Shown piece by piece: positions 42,085 through 50,640 of a stretch of DNA of 64,000 bases. Source of the stretch: CADEEN01 sp963738425 (GTDB lineage: Bacteria; Pseudomonadota; Gammaproteobacteria; Burkholderiales; Burkholderiaceae_C); assembly GCA_963738425.1 (NCBI GenBank), contig CAVTWT010000003.1:333662-397661 (forward strand), read 5' to 3'. The notes under the pieces are model-generated. The model was not told the DNA's origin. It saw only the letters and a program-made list of their open reading frames with translations, and made no database searches. Both the position numbers and the translations under genes were made by a program. Every line of letters starts with the position of its first letter. The stretch's first letter is position 1.

Positions 42085-42947
42085 GGACGCGACCGCGATG
42101 AATGAAGCATAGGTCGCCTGCCGCAGCGCAGCACCGATGAATCTGCGCGATTTTTCATCGGGGGTCTTGGGCGCGTCCCCGCTGCGCGGGGCCAGGCCGT
42201 CGCGCTGCGCGTCGAGCCGCGGGCCTGCGGCTGGCGTCTCGCCCCTGCCGGGCTTCCGTCCCTCGCGCAACACGGTTTGGCCGGCTGCGCCGGCGGCCAT
42301 CACGAGGCGGCCCTGTCCCGTGGCCGGGGATCGCGGGCTCTTGTGTCCATCACGCTGCGCGTGATCGACGGTTCCGCTCGACGAACTGGCCCGCTGCTCG
42401 CGCACTGCGCTTCACTGCGTTGCGCTCCCGTGCGCTGCGCCCGAACCAGATCGTCGCCCCGGCCACCCGCCACGCCCGGTGCCGGGCCGCCTGAAGTCCC
42501 GGGTAGCGCAGATGGCTCGGTCCGGCTCGACCGCCGCGCCAGTCGCTGCCTGACGGCAGCTTGGTGGCACGGTGGTCGCGGTGGCGCCGAACCTCGATGT
42601 CGTGGGCGGGCGCCTGCGCTACAGCCGTCGCGCCAGGCGAGCTGTCACGCCGTCCGCGGTTGCGCGGGCCCTCTTGAATCCATCCGGGTGGCGCGGCGCC
42701 GCGCCGTTTGCGACCCACCGCGATCCACCCCTTCAAGCCCGCATCCCTCAGTGAGCGGGACTTGGGGGTGGATCTTCAAGCGGTGGGTCGGGCAACCGGC
42801 TCACCGATTCGGCTGCCAACGCCACCCAACAGCCACCCCACTCCCCGCTCGCCCCAGGGCGAGTGCAAGCGGTCCAAGCGAGTGGCGCAGTTTTCTTTGG
42901 GAACCGATCGGTGCCCGGCTGCCTGCTACTTTGGAAGGAGTTCCATC
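42085..42947. other. 863-bp region without a supported gene
   Basis: Between the HTH gene and ssb, several chance frames exist, but none has convincing protein character. The sequence is Arg/Pro-coding GC-rich in all frames. It holds one 26-bp palindrome (42135-42160) at its left end and a GGAAGGAG ribosome site for ssb at the right end. A control region or transfer/replication origin could be here, but no iteron or hairpin array is evident. Confidence 0.5.
42135..42160. promoter_or_regulatory. Element palindrome, copy 1 (CGATGAA-N12-TTCATCG)
   Basis: 26-bp inverted repeat, upstream of the small HTH gene. Same outer arms and same spacing as copies at 44407 and 46394, whereas the inner 12 nt differ, as expected for a dimeric repressor site. 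Confidence 0.7.
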
Positions 42948-43454
42948 ATGGCTTTCGTTCGTGTCGAACAACGCAATGCGCACCTGGCTTCGGCGGTGCG
43001 CCTGGGTTCCGTGCCGGGGCGTGAGGGCCCCATCGCCAAGGCGACGCTGACGACGATCAGCAACACGCGCAAGGGCAGCGGCGAGAACCGCGGCGAGGAG
43101 GCCACCGCGATCCAATGGACGCTGTGGGGCAAGCAGGCCGAGAACGCCGCTGAGTACCTGGGCAAGGGCAGTCACGTCAACGTGGTCGGCCGCGTGCAGA
43201 ACAACAACTACGAGCGTGACGGTGAGACGGTCTACACGATGGCCTTCACCGCCGAGGAAATCGACTACCTCGACACCAAGGCCGAGGGCGAGGCGCTGCG
43301 CGCGAAGCAGGGGCCGGGGCCGGATGAAGGCCAATCCGCTCCGCAATCCAAGCCGGCGCCTGCCAAGGGTGCCAAGGGTGCGAAGGGCCGCAAGGCGGCT
43401 GCCGCCACGGCGCATGCCGAGCTCGACGAGCACGGCGATCCGATCACTTTCTGA
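42948..43454 (+). CDS. ssb: Single-stranded DNA-binding protein (element-borne)
   Basis: 168 residues from ATG 42948. OB-fold core recognisable by TTISNTRKGSGENRG, TAIQWTLWGKQAENAAEYLGKGSHVNVVGRVQNNNYERDGETVY; the Pro/Lys/Ala-rich linker ends in GDPITF, resembling the acidic-hydrophobic SSB tip (DDIPF). Element SSBs protect single-stranded transfer DNA and dampen SOS induction. Divergent from housekeeping SSB in its N-terminus. First gene of a rightward block with DUF932. Confidence 0.85.
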   Translation: MAFVRVEQRNAHLASAVRLGSVPGREGPIAKATLTTISNTRKGSGENRGEEATAIQWTLWGKQAENAAEYLGKGSHVNVVGRVQNNNYERDGETVYTMAFTAEEIDYLDTKAEGEALRAKQGPGPDEGQSAPQSKPAPAKGAKGAKGRKAAAATAHAELDEHGDPITF

Positions 43455-43522
43455 CCCACCTCGGGGCGGAGCGCAACAGCGTTCCGTCCCTTCATCCGAT
43501 AGCAACGATTGAAGGAATCACC

Positions 43523-44392
43523 ATGTCCTCAACACCCACACTCGCCACGCGCTTTGCGCGCAACACCCGCGTCCTGCGCACCGACTCTCCACTGAGCGAA
43601 GACCAGATGCGTGCCGCGGCGCCCTCGGTCTTCGCCGAAGGCAAGCACCCGAGCCGTTCCGAGCGCTATACCTACATCCCGACCATCGATGTCCTGCGCG
43701 GGCTGCGCAAGGAGGGTTTCGAGCTCTTCATGGTCGCGCAAGGGCAGAGCCGCGTCGAAGGAAAGGCCGAATTCACCAAGCACATGATCCGCATGCGCCA
43801 CGCGGGGCAGGTCAGGACCAAGCCCGAGGCGAACGAGATCATTCTCATCAACAGCCACGACGGCGCGAGCAGCTACCAGATGCTCGCCGGAATGCTGAGA
43901 TTCGTCTGCTGCAACGGCCTCGTGGTCGGCGACGTGGTGGAGGACACCCGCATCCCGCACAAGGGCAACATCCAGGGCGAGGTGATCGAAGGGGCCTTCC
44001 GCGTGCTCGAGCAGTTCCAGACCGTGGAGCAGCACACCGAAGCGATGAAGGCGCTGTCGCTGGAGCCACGCGAGGAGATCGCCTTCGCGACCGCGGCGCT
44101 GGCGCTGCGCTTCGGCGAGCGCGCGGTGGAAGAGGGCGGAGGCCACCAGCCCGCCCCCGTCACCGCCGAGCAGCTCAACGAGGCGCGCCGCATCGACGAC
44201 ATCGGGCACAACCTCTGGACGACGTTCCAGCGCGTGCAGGAGAACGCGATGCGCGGCGGCCAGCCCGGGCGCAGCGCACAGGGCCGCCGACTCCATACCC
44301 GGCCGGTCGGCAGCATCGACCGCGGCGTGAGTCTGAACCGCGCGCTGTGGACGCTGGCGGAGGAGATGCTAAGGATCAAAGGCCTGCACTGA
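43523..44392 (+). CDS. DUF932-family protein
   Basis: 289 residues. Segments RYTYIPTIDVLRGLRKEGFELFMVAQGQSRVEG, HMIRMRH, NEIILINSHDGASSYQMLAGMLRFVCCNGLVVGD are characteristic of DUF932 proteins common on conjugative plasmids and ICEs. Function unproven; often grouped with anti-restriction or early-transfer genes. Follows ssb by 68 bp; a 26-bp palindrome sits 15 bp after its stop. Confidence 0.85.
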   Translation: MSSTPTLATRFARNTRVLRTDSPLSEDQMRAAAPSVFAEGKHPSRSERYTYIPTIDVLRGLRKEGFELFMVAQGQSRVEGKAEFTKHMIRMRHAGQVRTKPEANEIILINSHDGASSYQMLAGMLRFVCCNGLVVGDVVEDTRIPHKGNIQGEVIEGAFRVLEQFQTVEQHTEAMKALSLEPREEIAFATAALALRFGERAVEEGGGHQPAPVTAEQLNEARRIDDIGHNLWTTFQRVQENAMRGGQPGRSAQGRRLHTRPVGSIDRGVSLNRALWTLAEEMLRIKGLH

Positions 44393-44406
44393 TCAGGGAA
44401 CCGCGG

Positions 44407-44432
44407 CGATGAATTTCGGCTGAATTTCATCG
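44407..44432. promoter_or_regulatory. Element palindrome, copy 2, in front of parA
   Basis: CGATGAA-N12-TTCATCG, here extended by flanking GCGG/CCGC so that the arms are 11 nt. Lies between the DUF932 stop and parA (ATG 44554), positioned to control the parAB operon. Confidence 0.72.
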
Positions 44433-44553
44433 CCGCTGAAACGTCGCGCTGCGCCGATCATCAAGACGGCGCAGCGCTTGCACATCCAGACCCGCCGCGC
44501 CCCGCTTCGCGGGCCGGCGGCTGCATGGCCCGCGCTCCATTGGAGCACTTGCC

Positions 44554-45387
44554 ATGAAGACCCTCGTGCTGTGCAACCAGAAGGGCGGCGTCGGCAAGAG
44601 CGCGGCTGCCACGCTGCTGGCCCACCACCTGGCCCAGCGCGGACAGCGCGTGCTGGCGATCGACCTCGATCACCAGGGCAACTTCAGCAAGCCCCTGCGC
44701 CTGTCGGGTCGCGCGGCCTGCGCTGAGTTCGGCGCCGAGGCGCTGCTCACCAGCCCCGCGAAGCCATTGCCGGGCCGGCCCTTCGTGCTGGTGCCCGGCG
44801 GTCCGGCGCTGCTCGGCCTGGAGCGCCAGCCGGCGCTGCACACGCCGTTCGCGCGCCAGTTCCGCGCCTTCCTGGCGGCCGTCGATGCCGCTTTCGATGT
44901 CTGCGTCGTCGACACCAACCCCAACCCCGACATCCGCGTCATCGCTGCCCTGGCGTCGTGCGACTTCGTGCTCTCGCCGATCCAGCTCAACCAGGAGGCG
45001 ATGGACGGCGTGGCCGGTCTGCTCAACCACGATCGTGTCGGGCTGCGCAAGGTCAAAGCCGTGCTCAACCCGAAGCTGAGCCTGATCGGCCTGCTGCCGA
45101 TGATGATCGAGCCGACCCCGTTCCAGCGCGCCAACTTCGTGCAGGTGATGCAGGCGTATCACGCGTTGATGATCCGCATCGGCGACGGACCCGGCGCCTT
45201 CGCGGCCATCCCGCGCCGATCGTGCATCGCCGAGGCCCAGGCCGAGGGCGCCGTGCTCTGGGAGATGAAGAAGACCGCGGCGCGCGACGCCTGGCGCGAG
45301 ATCGAGCCAAGCCTGACGCGCATCGCCGACATCGTGATCGCACCGGCGCCCGCACCGACAGGTACACCCCATGCCGCTGCAGCTTGA
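44554..45387 (+). CDS. parA: ParA-type partition ATPase
   Basis: 277 residues, no N-terminal HTH (type Ib-like or Soj-like). Deviant Walker A NQKGGVGKSAAATLLAHHL, Walker A' CVVDTNPNP, and DFVLSPIQLNQEAMDG. Partition ATPases maintain the excised circular form of ICEs during transfer. Overlaps parB by 17 bp. Confidence 0.92.
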   Translation: MKTLVLCNQKGGVGKSAAATLLAHHLAQRGQRVLAIDLDHQGNFSKPLRLSGRAACAEFGAEALLTSPAKPLPGRPFVLVPGGPALLGLERQPALHTPFARQFRAFLAAVDAAFDVCVVDTNPNPDIRVIAALASCDFVLSPIQLNQEAMDGVAGLLNHDRVGLRKVKAVLNPKLSLIGLLPMMIEPTPFQRANFVQVMQAYHALMIRIGDGPGAFAAIPRRSCIAEAQAEGAVLWEMKKTAARDAWREIEPSLTRIADIVIAPAPAPTGTPHAAAA

Positions 45388-46296
45388 CGACCTGGCCGCG
45401 CTCGATGCGCCCGCGCCGCCGGCCGGCGTGCCGCTCAATCTGCCGATCGACCACATCGACGAAGACCCAGAACAGCCGCGCCGCGAGTTCGACGCCAACG
45501 CGCTCGACGAACTGGCGCAGACCATCCGCGAGCGCGGCGTGCGACAGCCGATATCGGTGCGGCCCAGCCTGCAAATGCCCGAGCGCTGGACTCTCAACTT
45601 CGGCGCGCGGCGGCTGCGCGCGTCCAAGCTTGCCGGCTTGACCGAGATTCCGGCCTTCATCGACACCACCGCCGACAGCTACGACCAGGTGATCGAGAAC
45701 GAGCAGCGCGAAGGGCTCAAGCCGCTGGAGCTGGCGCTGTTCGTGCAGAAGCGCTTGGCCGCAGGGCGACAAGCAGATCGAGATCGCGCGGCGGCTGGGC
45801 AAGAGCAAGCAATGGGTGACGCTGGCCACCGCGCTGATCGAAGCGCCCGACTGGCTGATGCAGATCTATCGAGAGGGGCGCTGCCGCGGCATGAACGAAC
45901 TGTACGAACTGCGGCGGCTGCGACGGCGAGCATGGGCAGGCCGTCGAAGCCTGGGCTGCGCAGCAGGAGGCGATCACGCGCGAGCGCCTGGTGGCACTGC
46001 GCCAGACCCTTGAGGAGACGCTGCGGACGACGAGCGAGGAGACGACTGCCATCGTGGACAGCGATGCATCGACAAGCGGCCGAATCGAAAACGCTACGCC
46101 GGCGCCGCGGCAAGCCCGTCGCGCGGCTGCATCCGAGCCGCGCGTGCAGGTCGAGCTCGATGGCCAGGACTACCTGCTGGTGGTCTCGGTGGCGCCGCAC
46201 CAACCCGGCTGCATGTATGTGCGTCCGTTGTCGGGCGGGCCGCGACGCCTGGCCAAAGTCGGCGAACTCAAGCTGCGGGGGTTCGTCGGTGCCTGA
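45371..46296 (+). CDS. parB: ParB-type partition protein, two frameshifts
   Basis: N-terminal ParB/Srx nuclease-like domain: IDHIDEDPEQPRREFDANALDELAQTIRERGVRQPI and NFGARRLRASKLAGLTEIPAFID, ENEQREGLKPLELALFVQKRLAAG. The frame breaks at ~45765 (GGG run), after which DKQIEIARRLGKSKQWVTLATALIEAP continues. It breaks again at ~45928, after which EHGQAVEAWAAQQEAITRERLVAL continues. Removing one base at each site gives 308 codons. The central HTH is intact across frames. Likely intact in nature. Confidence 0.8.
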
Positions 46297-46307
46297 GCGT
46301 GCGTGCT

Positions 46308-46371
46308 GTCCATCGGATGGACAACGTGCGGCGCTGCCTGCTGTCGCGTTCGTGGCGTCCATCGGATGGAC
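46308..46371. promoter_or_regulatory. Two perfect 15-bp palindromes (GTCCATCGGATGGAC)
   Basis: Identical copies at 46308-46322 and 46357-46371, 49 bp centre to centre, immediately downstream of parB. Perfect symmetry, identity and position suggest either a centromere-like parS site for ParB or operators for the mob genes that follow. Confidence 0.7.
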
Positions 46372-46393
46372 GGCCACCGCGACTCGCCGACTG

Positions 46394-46419
46394 CGATGAA
46401 TTTTGATCCGAAATCATCG
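46394..46419. promoter_or_regulatory. Element palindrome, copy 3, in front of the mobilisation genes
   Basis: CGATGAA-N12-ATCATCG, one outer mismatch relative to copies 1 and 2, ~105 bp before mobC and just after the two 15-bp palindromes. The 46420-46523 stretch following it could include oriT, which normally precedes mobC/relaxase genes. Confidence 0.68.
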
Positions 46420-46523
46420 GTCGAGTGAGCTCGATCCACGCCTAAGCTGAAAGCATGGAGTTGATTGCAGGATAGGCGCGGTGGCGCCGATGTCGGACAC
46501 GCTTCGCGTGTCGGGAGTCTCGG

Positions 46524-47069
46524 GTGAAGCAACCCTCGTCTCGTGATCGCATCAGCGTTGACTTGCGCGGCATGAAGGCCGCGCTCGTGGCGCGTTCGCA
46601 CGAGTGTGGCTTGTCGCCTTCGGACTTCGTCCGTGAAGCGCTGACTGGCGCGCTCGGAACGGGCAGGGCCATCAACCCATCCCCGCGGCTGCACGACCTT
46701 GGCGGCCGCGCGCGACTCTCGCTGCGCATGCGGCGCGCCGATGTCGAGGTCACGAGGCAAGCGGCACGAGAAGCCGGGTTGGCCACGGGCGACTTCATCG
46801 CCGCGCTGGTCCTCCAGCATTCAGGTCCGGGTGATGCAGCACCCGCAGCGACGCTGGCCTCGCTCACCGCCTCCTGCGCCGAACTGGCAAGCCTCTCGCG
46901 CAACCTGCACGACCTGACCCAACTGCTGCGACAGGGATCCATCCGCGCGGCGCAGGAGTACCGCCAGATGCTGGACACGCTCGACGGCGATGTGCGTGCG
47001 CATCTCGAACTGGCAACGACCGTGGTGGCGCAGCTGCGGCCCCTGATTCGGTTGGCCCCTTCGACCTAG
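46524..47069 (+). CDS. MobC-like relaxosome accessory protein
   Basis: 181 residues. An N-terminal ribbon-helix-helix-like segment (RISVDLRGMKAALVARSHECGLSPSDFVREAL) repeats in degenerate form (SLRMRRADVEVTRQAAREAGLATGDFIAALV). The C-terminal helical part (CAELASLSRNLHDLTQLLRQGSIRAAQEYRQML) is like MobC/plasmid mobilisation relaxosome proteins. Located 9 bp before the relaxase gene. It probably binds oriT. Confidence 0.75.
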   Translation: MKQPSSRDRISVDLRGMKAALVARSHECGLSPSDFVREALTGALGTGRAINPSPRLHDLGGRARLSLRMRRADVEVTRQAAREAGLATGDFIAALVLQHSGPGDAAPAATLASLTASCAELASLSRNLHDLTQLLRQGSIRAAQEYRQMLDTLDGDVRAHLELATTVVAQLRPLIRLAPST

Positions 47070-47078
47070 GAGATAGAA

Positions 47079-48020
47079 ATGAACGACTCCAAGGCCATCG
47101 ACGGCGTCCTCACGCAGTGGGGCGACCGCCTGTTCTACCCGGGCAATCGCATCGTGCGCCCGCGACAGCAGCCGCGCCTGCGCTTGCCTCATCCAGCGGC
47201 CCGGGCTGCTGCGATTCGCGAGCGCATCGAAGGCGTGGTGGGCCGTGCACCGCAGGTCATGGTCAAGGTCACGGGCGGTGGCCGCGGCATGAAGGCCATT
47301 GCGGCGCACTTGCGCTACATCAGCAAGAACGGCCGCCTCGACATCGAGGACGATCGCGGCCAGACCCTGCATGGCAAGGACGCTGTGCGTGAGCTGGCCC
47401 AGGAGTGGCGCTACAGCGGCAGCTACATCGACGACGTGAGCCCGCGGCGCGAGGCCTTCAACATCATGCTGTCGATGCCACGCGGCAGCGCCGATCCGGC
47501 GATCGTTCAACGCGCTGCGCGCGACTTCGCCAAAGCCGAGCTGGCCGACCACAAGTACGTCATCGTGTTGCACGACCACCAGGCCAACCCGCACGTGCAC
47601 ATCAGCGTGCGCGCCGAGTCGCGTCACGGCCGACGGCTCAACCCGCGCAAGGCCGATCTGCACCGCTGGCGCGAGACCTTCGCCGAGAAGCTGCGCGAGT
47701 ACGGCATCGACGCCGAGGCGACACGCCAAGCCACACGCGGCAACAGCCGCAACTACGACCCGCTGTGGCGCGTCAAGGCGCGCGAGGATGGACGGCTGCG
47801 GACGACCCCTGCAAACGCCAAGGCGAGTCCGCGCGCACAGGCGACGCGAGCGCAAGCCGCCGAGGCCTGGATGCATCTCGGTCAGGCGCTGGCGGCCTCC
47901 GGTGATCCGGCCGACCGCAGTCTCGCGCGTTCGATCGAGCGCTTCGTGCGCGACATGCCCTACAGTCGCAGCGCGGTTGATCCGAACAAGGGGCGGCAAG
48001 ACATGGAGCCGGGGCGGTGA
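47079..48020 (+). CDS. MobA/VirD2-family relaxase
   Basis: 313 residues. The HUH metal motif is NPHVHISVRAES in KYVIVLHDHQANPHVHIS, preceded by GGRGMKAIAAHLRYISKNGRLDIEDDRGQTL, typical of the Relaxase (PF03432-like) domain. It nicks oriT and pilots DNA in transfer. Length is short, so it is a catalytic-domain-only relaxase. Followed with a 4-nt overlap (GTGA) by the YhcG-like gene. Confidence 0.85.
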   Translation: MNDSKAIDGVLTQWGDRLFYPGNRIVRPRQQPRLRLPHPAARAAAIRERIEGVVGRAPQVMVKVTGGGRGMKAIAAHLRYISKNGRLDIEDDRGQTLHGKDAVRELAQEWRYSGSYIDDVSPRREAFNIMLSMPRGSADPAIVQRAARDFAKAELADHKYVIVLHDHQANPHVHISVRAESRHGRRLNPRKADLHRWRETFAEKLREYGIDAEATRQATRGNSRNYDPLWRVKAREDGRLRTTPANAKASPRAQATRAQAAEAWMHLGQALAASGDPADRSLARSIERFVRDMPYSRSAVDPNKGRQDMEPGR

Positions 48021-49197
48021 AGCGGGATACCAGTCGAAAAACCGCTCGACGGCCAACCGAAGGCAAGGACCTGCCGTCGAGCAAGACGCCGAGCCAGCTA
48101 CCCGCCCGCCGCGCGGCCACGCCGGCGACGCCCGTACGCTCGGCCAAGGCTCCGGGCCGCATCGACGAAGCGGCCTTGCTGGGCGATCTGCGCACGCTCG
48201 TCCGATCGGCGCGCGAGCGCATCGCGGCCGCGGCTTACTCCACCCAGACCATGTTGTGCTGGCAGGTCGGACGGCGGCTTTCGAAGGAGCACCTGCAAGG
48301 CGGCAGGGCGGCCTATGGCAAAAGATTCTCGTGACCGTGTCACGAGAATTGACAGCGGACTACGGCCGCGGCTTCAGCTATGCCGAGATCGCCCGCATGA
48401 TCCAGTTCGCCCAAGCGTTCCCCGATCAGGCGATTGTCGTGACGCTGTCACGACAATTGAGTTGGTCGCACTTTCATGCGCTGCTGCCGATCAAGGATTC
48501 GCTGGCCCGCGACTTCTACGCCGAGATGTGCCGCATCGAGCGTTGGGACGTGCGCACGCTGCGACAGAAGATCGGCGGCATGCTGTACCAACGCACTGCG
48601 CTGTCGAAGAAGCCGGAGGCCGTTGTCTCGGCAGAGATCGACAAGTTGCGGCAAGGGCAGATGAGCCCCGACACCGTGTTCCGCGATCCCTACCTGCTCG
48701 ACCTGCTGGGTCTTGAGGGTGCCTACAGCGAGCGCGATCTCGAGAGCGCCATCCTGCGCGAGATCGAGGGCGTGCTGCTGGAGCTGGGCGCCGGCTTCAC
48801 CTTCGTCGCCCGGCAGAAGCGCATGAGCGTCGGCAAGGACGACTTCTACCTCGACCTGCTGTTCTTCCACCGCCACCTGCGCCGACTCATCGCCGTCGAA
48901 CTGAAGCTGGAGTCGTTCGGCCCCGCCCACGTCGGCCAGATGGAGCTGTACCTGCGCTGGCTGGACAAACACGAACGCGCGCCGGGCGAGGAAGCGCCCA
49001 TCGGGCTCATCCTGTGCGCTTCGGCCGATGCCGAGCAGGTGGAACTGCTGCAGCTCGATGCGAAGTCGATTCGCGTCAGCGAGTACCTCACGGCCTTGCC
49101 GCCGCTGCCGCTGTTACGCCAGCGGCTGCACCAGGCGATCGAGCACGCCCGGGAACAGGCGGCCCGGCGACCGCCAGCTTCGGAGGGCGGCGAGTGA
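48017..49197 (+). CDS. YhcG/DUF1016-family PDDEXK nuclease, frameshifted
   Basis: N-terminal DUF1016_N helical domain (IDEAALLGDLRTLVRSARERIAAAAYSTQTMLCWQVGRRLSKEHLQ). After a break at ~48321 (one base lost in GGCAAAAGA) come ILVTVSRELTADYGRGFSYAEIARMIQFAQAF and the nuclease domain with DDFYLDLLFFHRHLRRLIAVELKLESF (D...ExK). Restored length is 393 residues. These nucleases are common on mobile elements. Roles suggested for the family include junction processing and defence; here unproven. Confidence 0.8.
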
Positions 49198-49259
49198 GGG
49201 CAGGCGAGTGCACGTGCCAAGCGATCCGCGGTTGGCGTGACCGCCGCTACCATCCGCTG

Positions 49260-50195
49260 ATGTGCTACTCCGCGCAGATCAAGGCCGACTACCTGCGATT
49301 CAGGCGCCAGCACGGCGCAACGCTGAGCATCAAGGAGTTCTTCGACCTGTACTGGCAGCGCAGCACGCAGAAGGACCGCAAGATTCGAATCCCGAAGGCG
49401 ATGGACGCTGCCTTCGCCGAGCCGCAGAACGATGACGAGCGCCAGATCAAGGCACTGATCGACGAGTTCAACGCGCAGCAGGCGAGCGAGCTGGAGCAGG
49501 AGCTGTTCAAGCAGCGCAAGCGCCTGGCCGACGCCGAGCGCACGCTGCAAACCAAGACCACCAAGGCGGCCACCGAGAGCAAGCGCATCGCCACCGACAA
49601 GGTGCAGTGGTGCCTGGACAAGCTGGCCGCCTTGCGCCGCACCGAGCTGATCGGACGACGACGCGCGCATCTTCCCGGGCTGGTACGCGCCAGTGATGGT
49701 GATGGACGAAACGGCCAGCGAGTGATCAAGCCGATGCGCTACCAGTGCCGGCCGGCCGGCAAGCCGGCGTTCTACGACGCCAAGTTCCCCGGCACCTACA
49801 ACGCGCGCCGCGACAACCTCGAAGGCGGCTTCTGGAAGAGCCTGTTCGGCACCTCGCACGGCATCATGGTCGTCAACGCGTTCTTCGAGAACGTGGCGCG
49901 TGACGGCGGCAACGTCGTGCTCGAGTTCAGGCCCAAGCCGACACAGGACATGCTGGTGGCCTGCCTGTGGTCGCGCTGGTCGGCGCCGGGCGAGCCGGAC
50001 CTCTTGTCGTTCGCAGCCATCACCGACGAGCCGCCGCCCGAAGTGGCGGCCGCGGGTCACGATCGCTGCATCGTGCCGATCAAGGAAGAGAACATCGACG
50101 CGTGGTTGCAGCCCGACCCGAGAAACCTGGCGGCGCAGTACGCGATCCTCGACGATCGGCAGCGGCCGTACTACGAGCACCGGCTGGCGGCGTGA
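49260..50195 (+). CDS. SRAP/YedK-HMCES-type DNA-protein crosslink protein
   Basis: 311 residues beginning Met-Cys-Tyr (MCYSAQIKADYLRF), where Cys2 is the catalytic residue that crosslinks to abasic sites in ssDNA. Other SRAP features: PGTYNARRDNLEG (Asn) and AGHDRCIVPIKEENIDAWLQP (His). Residues ~131-151 are scrambled: the expected DDDARIFPGWYAPVMVMDET is read in another frame between an extra G near 49651 and a missing G near 49712. An internal coiled coil (QQASELEQELFKQRKRLADAERTLQTK) is characteristic of the mobile-element version. Likely protects single-stranded transfer DNA. Confidence 0.85.
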   Translation: MCYSAQIKADYLRFRRQHGATLSIKEFFDLYWQRSTQKDRKIRIPKAMDAAFAEPQNDDERQIKALIDEFNAQQASELEQELFKQRKRLADAERTLQTKTTKAATESKRIATDKVQWCLDKLAALRRTELIGRRRAHLPGLVRASDGDGRNGQRVIKPMRYQCRPAGKPAFYDAKFPGTYNARRDNLEGGFWKSLFGTSHGIMVVNAFFENVARDGGNVVLEFRPKPTQDMLVACLWSRWSAPGEPDLLSFAAITDEPPPEVAAAGHDRCIVPIKEENIDAWLQPDPRNLAAQYAILDDRQRPYYEHRLAA

Positions 50196-50640
50196 ACGTG
50201 TCACCGACTCATCTCTGAAAGCACGGCGTCGTGATCCTCCACGTGCTCTTCATCGGAGACAAGGCTCAGGCACTCGCCGACAATGGCCATAGTGACGGGC
50301 ATCGAGGAATTGCGGGTAGAGGGCACGCTGGTATTGCCGACCAAGGGCAATCACGTCACTTTCGGCGCAAAGATTCCGTCGACGGTGCTTGGCTGATGTG
50401 TGCTGGCCGCTGCTTCGATTTCAATGCAGAAGGCAAACCAGTTATCTACCTTGGGCTGCAGTAGATTCGCCGGCCTGATGTCGGACATGAATGTGTTGTC
50501 AACGTCAACCCGACCAGCGTCAGAGCTCGGCCGCGAACGATCGGACGGTCGCTCGCGGATGCAGGACGGCTGGCAGCACCCGACCGTGATCGCGAATTGC
50601 CTGGTGGCACATATCCGCATAGAGAGAAAGAGGAGCCCAT
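50196..50640. other. 445-bp region, no firm gene; possible remnant
   Basis: A short peptide-like pattern (MAIVTGIEELRVEGTLVLPTKG..., then, after a frame change near 50375, DGAWLMCAGRCFDFNAEGKPVIYLGL) spans 50283-50464 and could be a small frameshifted gene. Nothing else recognisable precedes the methyltransferase. Confidence 0.35.

Noticed and set aside
42277..43050. 257-codon plus-strand frame before ssb
   Set aside because: Arg/Ser/Pro-rich, overlaps the ssb start in another frame and shows no motif; treated as non-coding.
46308..46371. CRISPR-like repeats
   Set aside because: Only two copies of a palindrome, no spacer array and no cas genes in the window.
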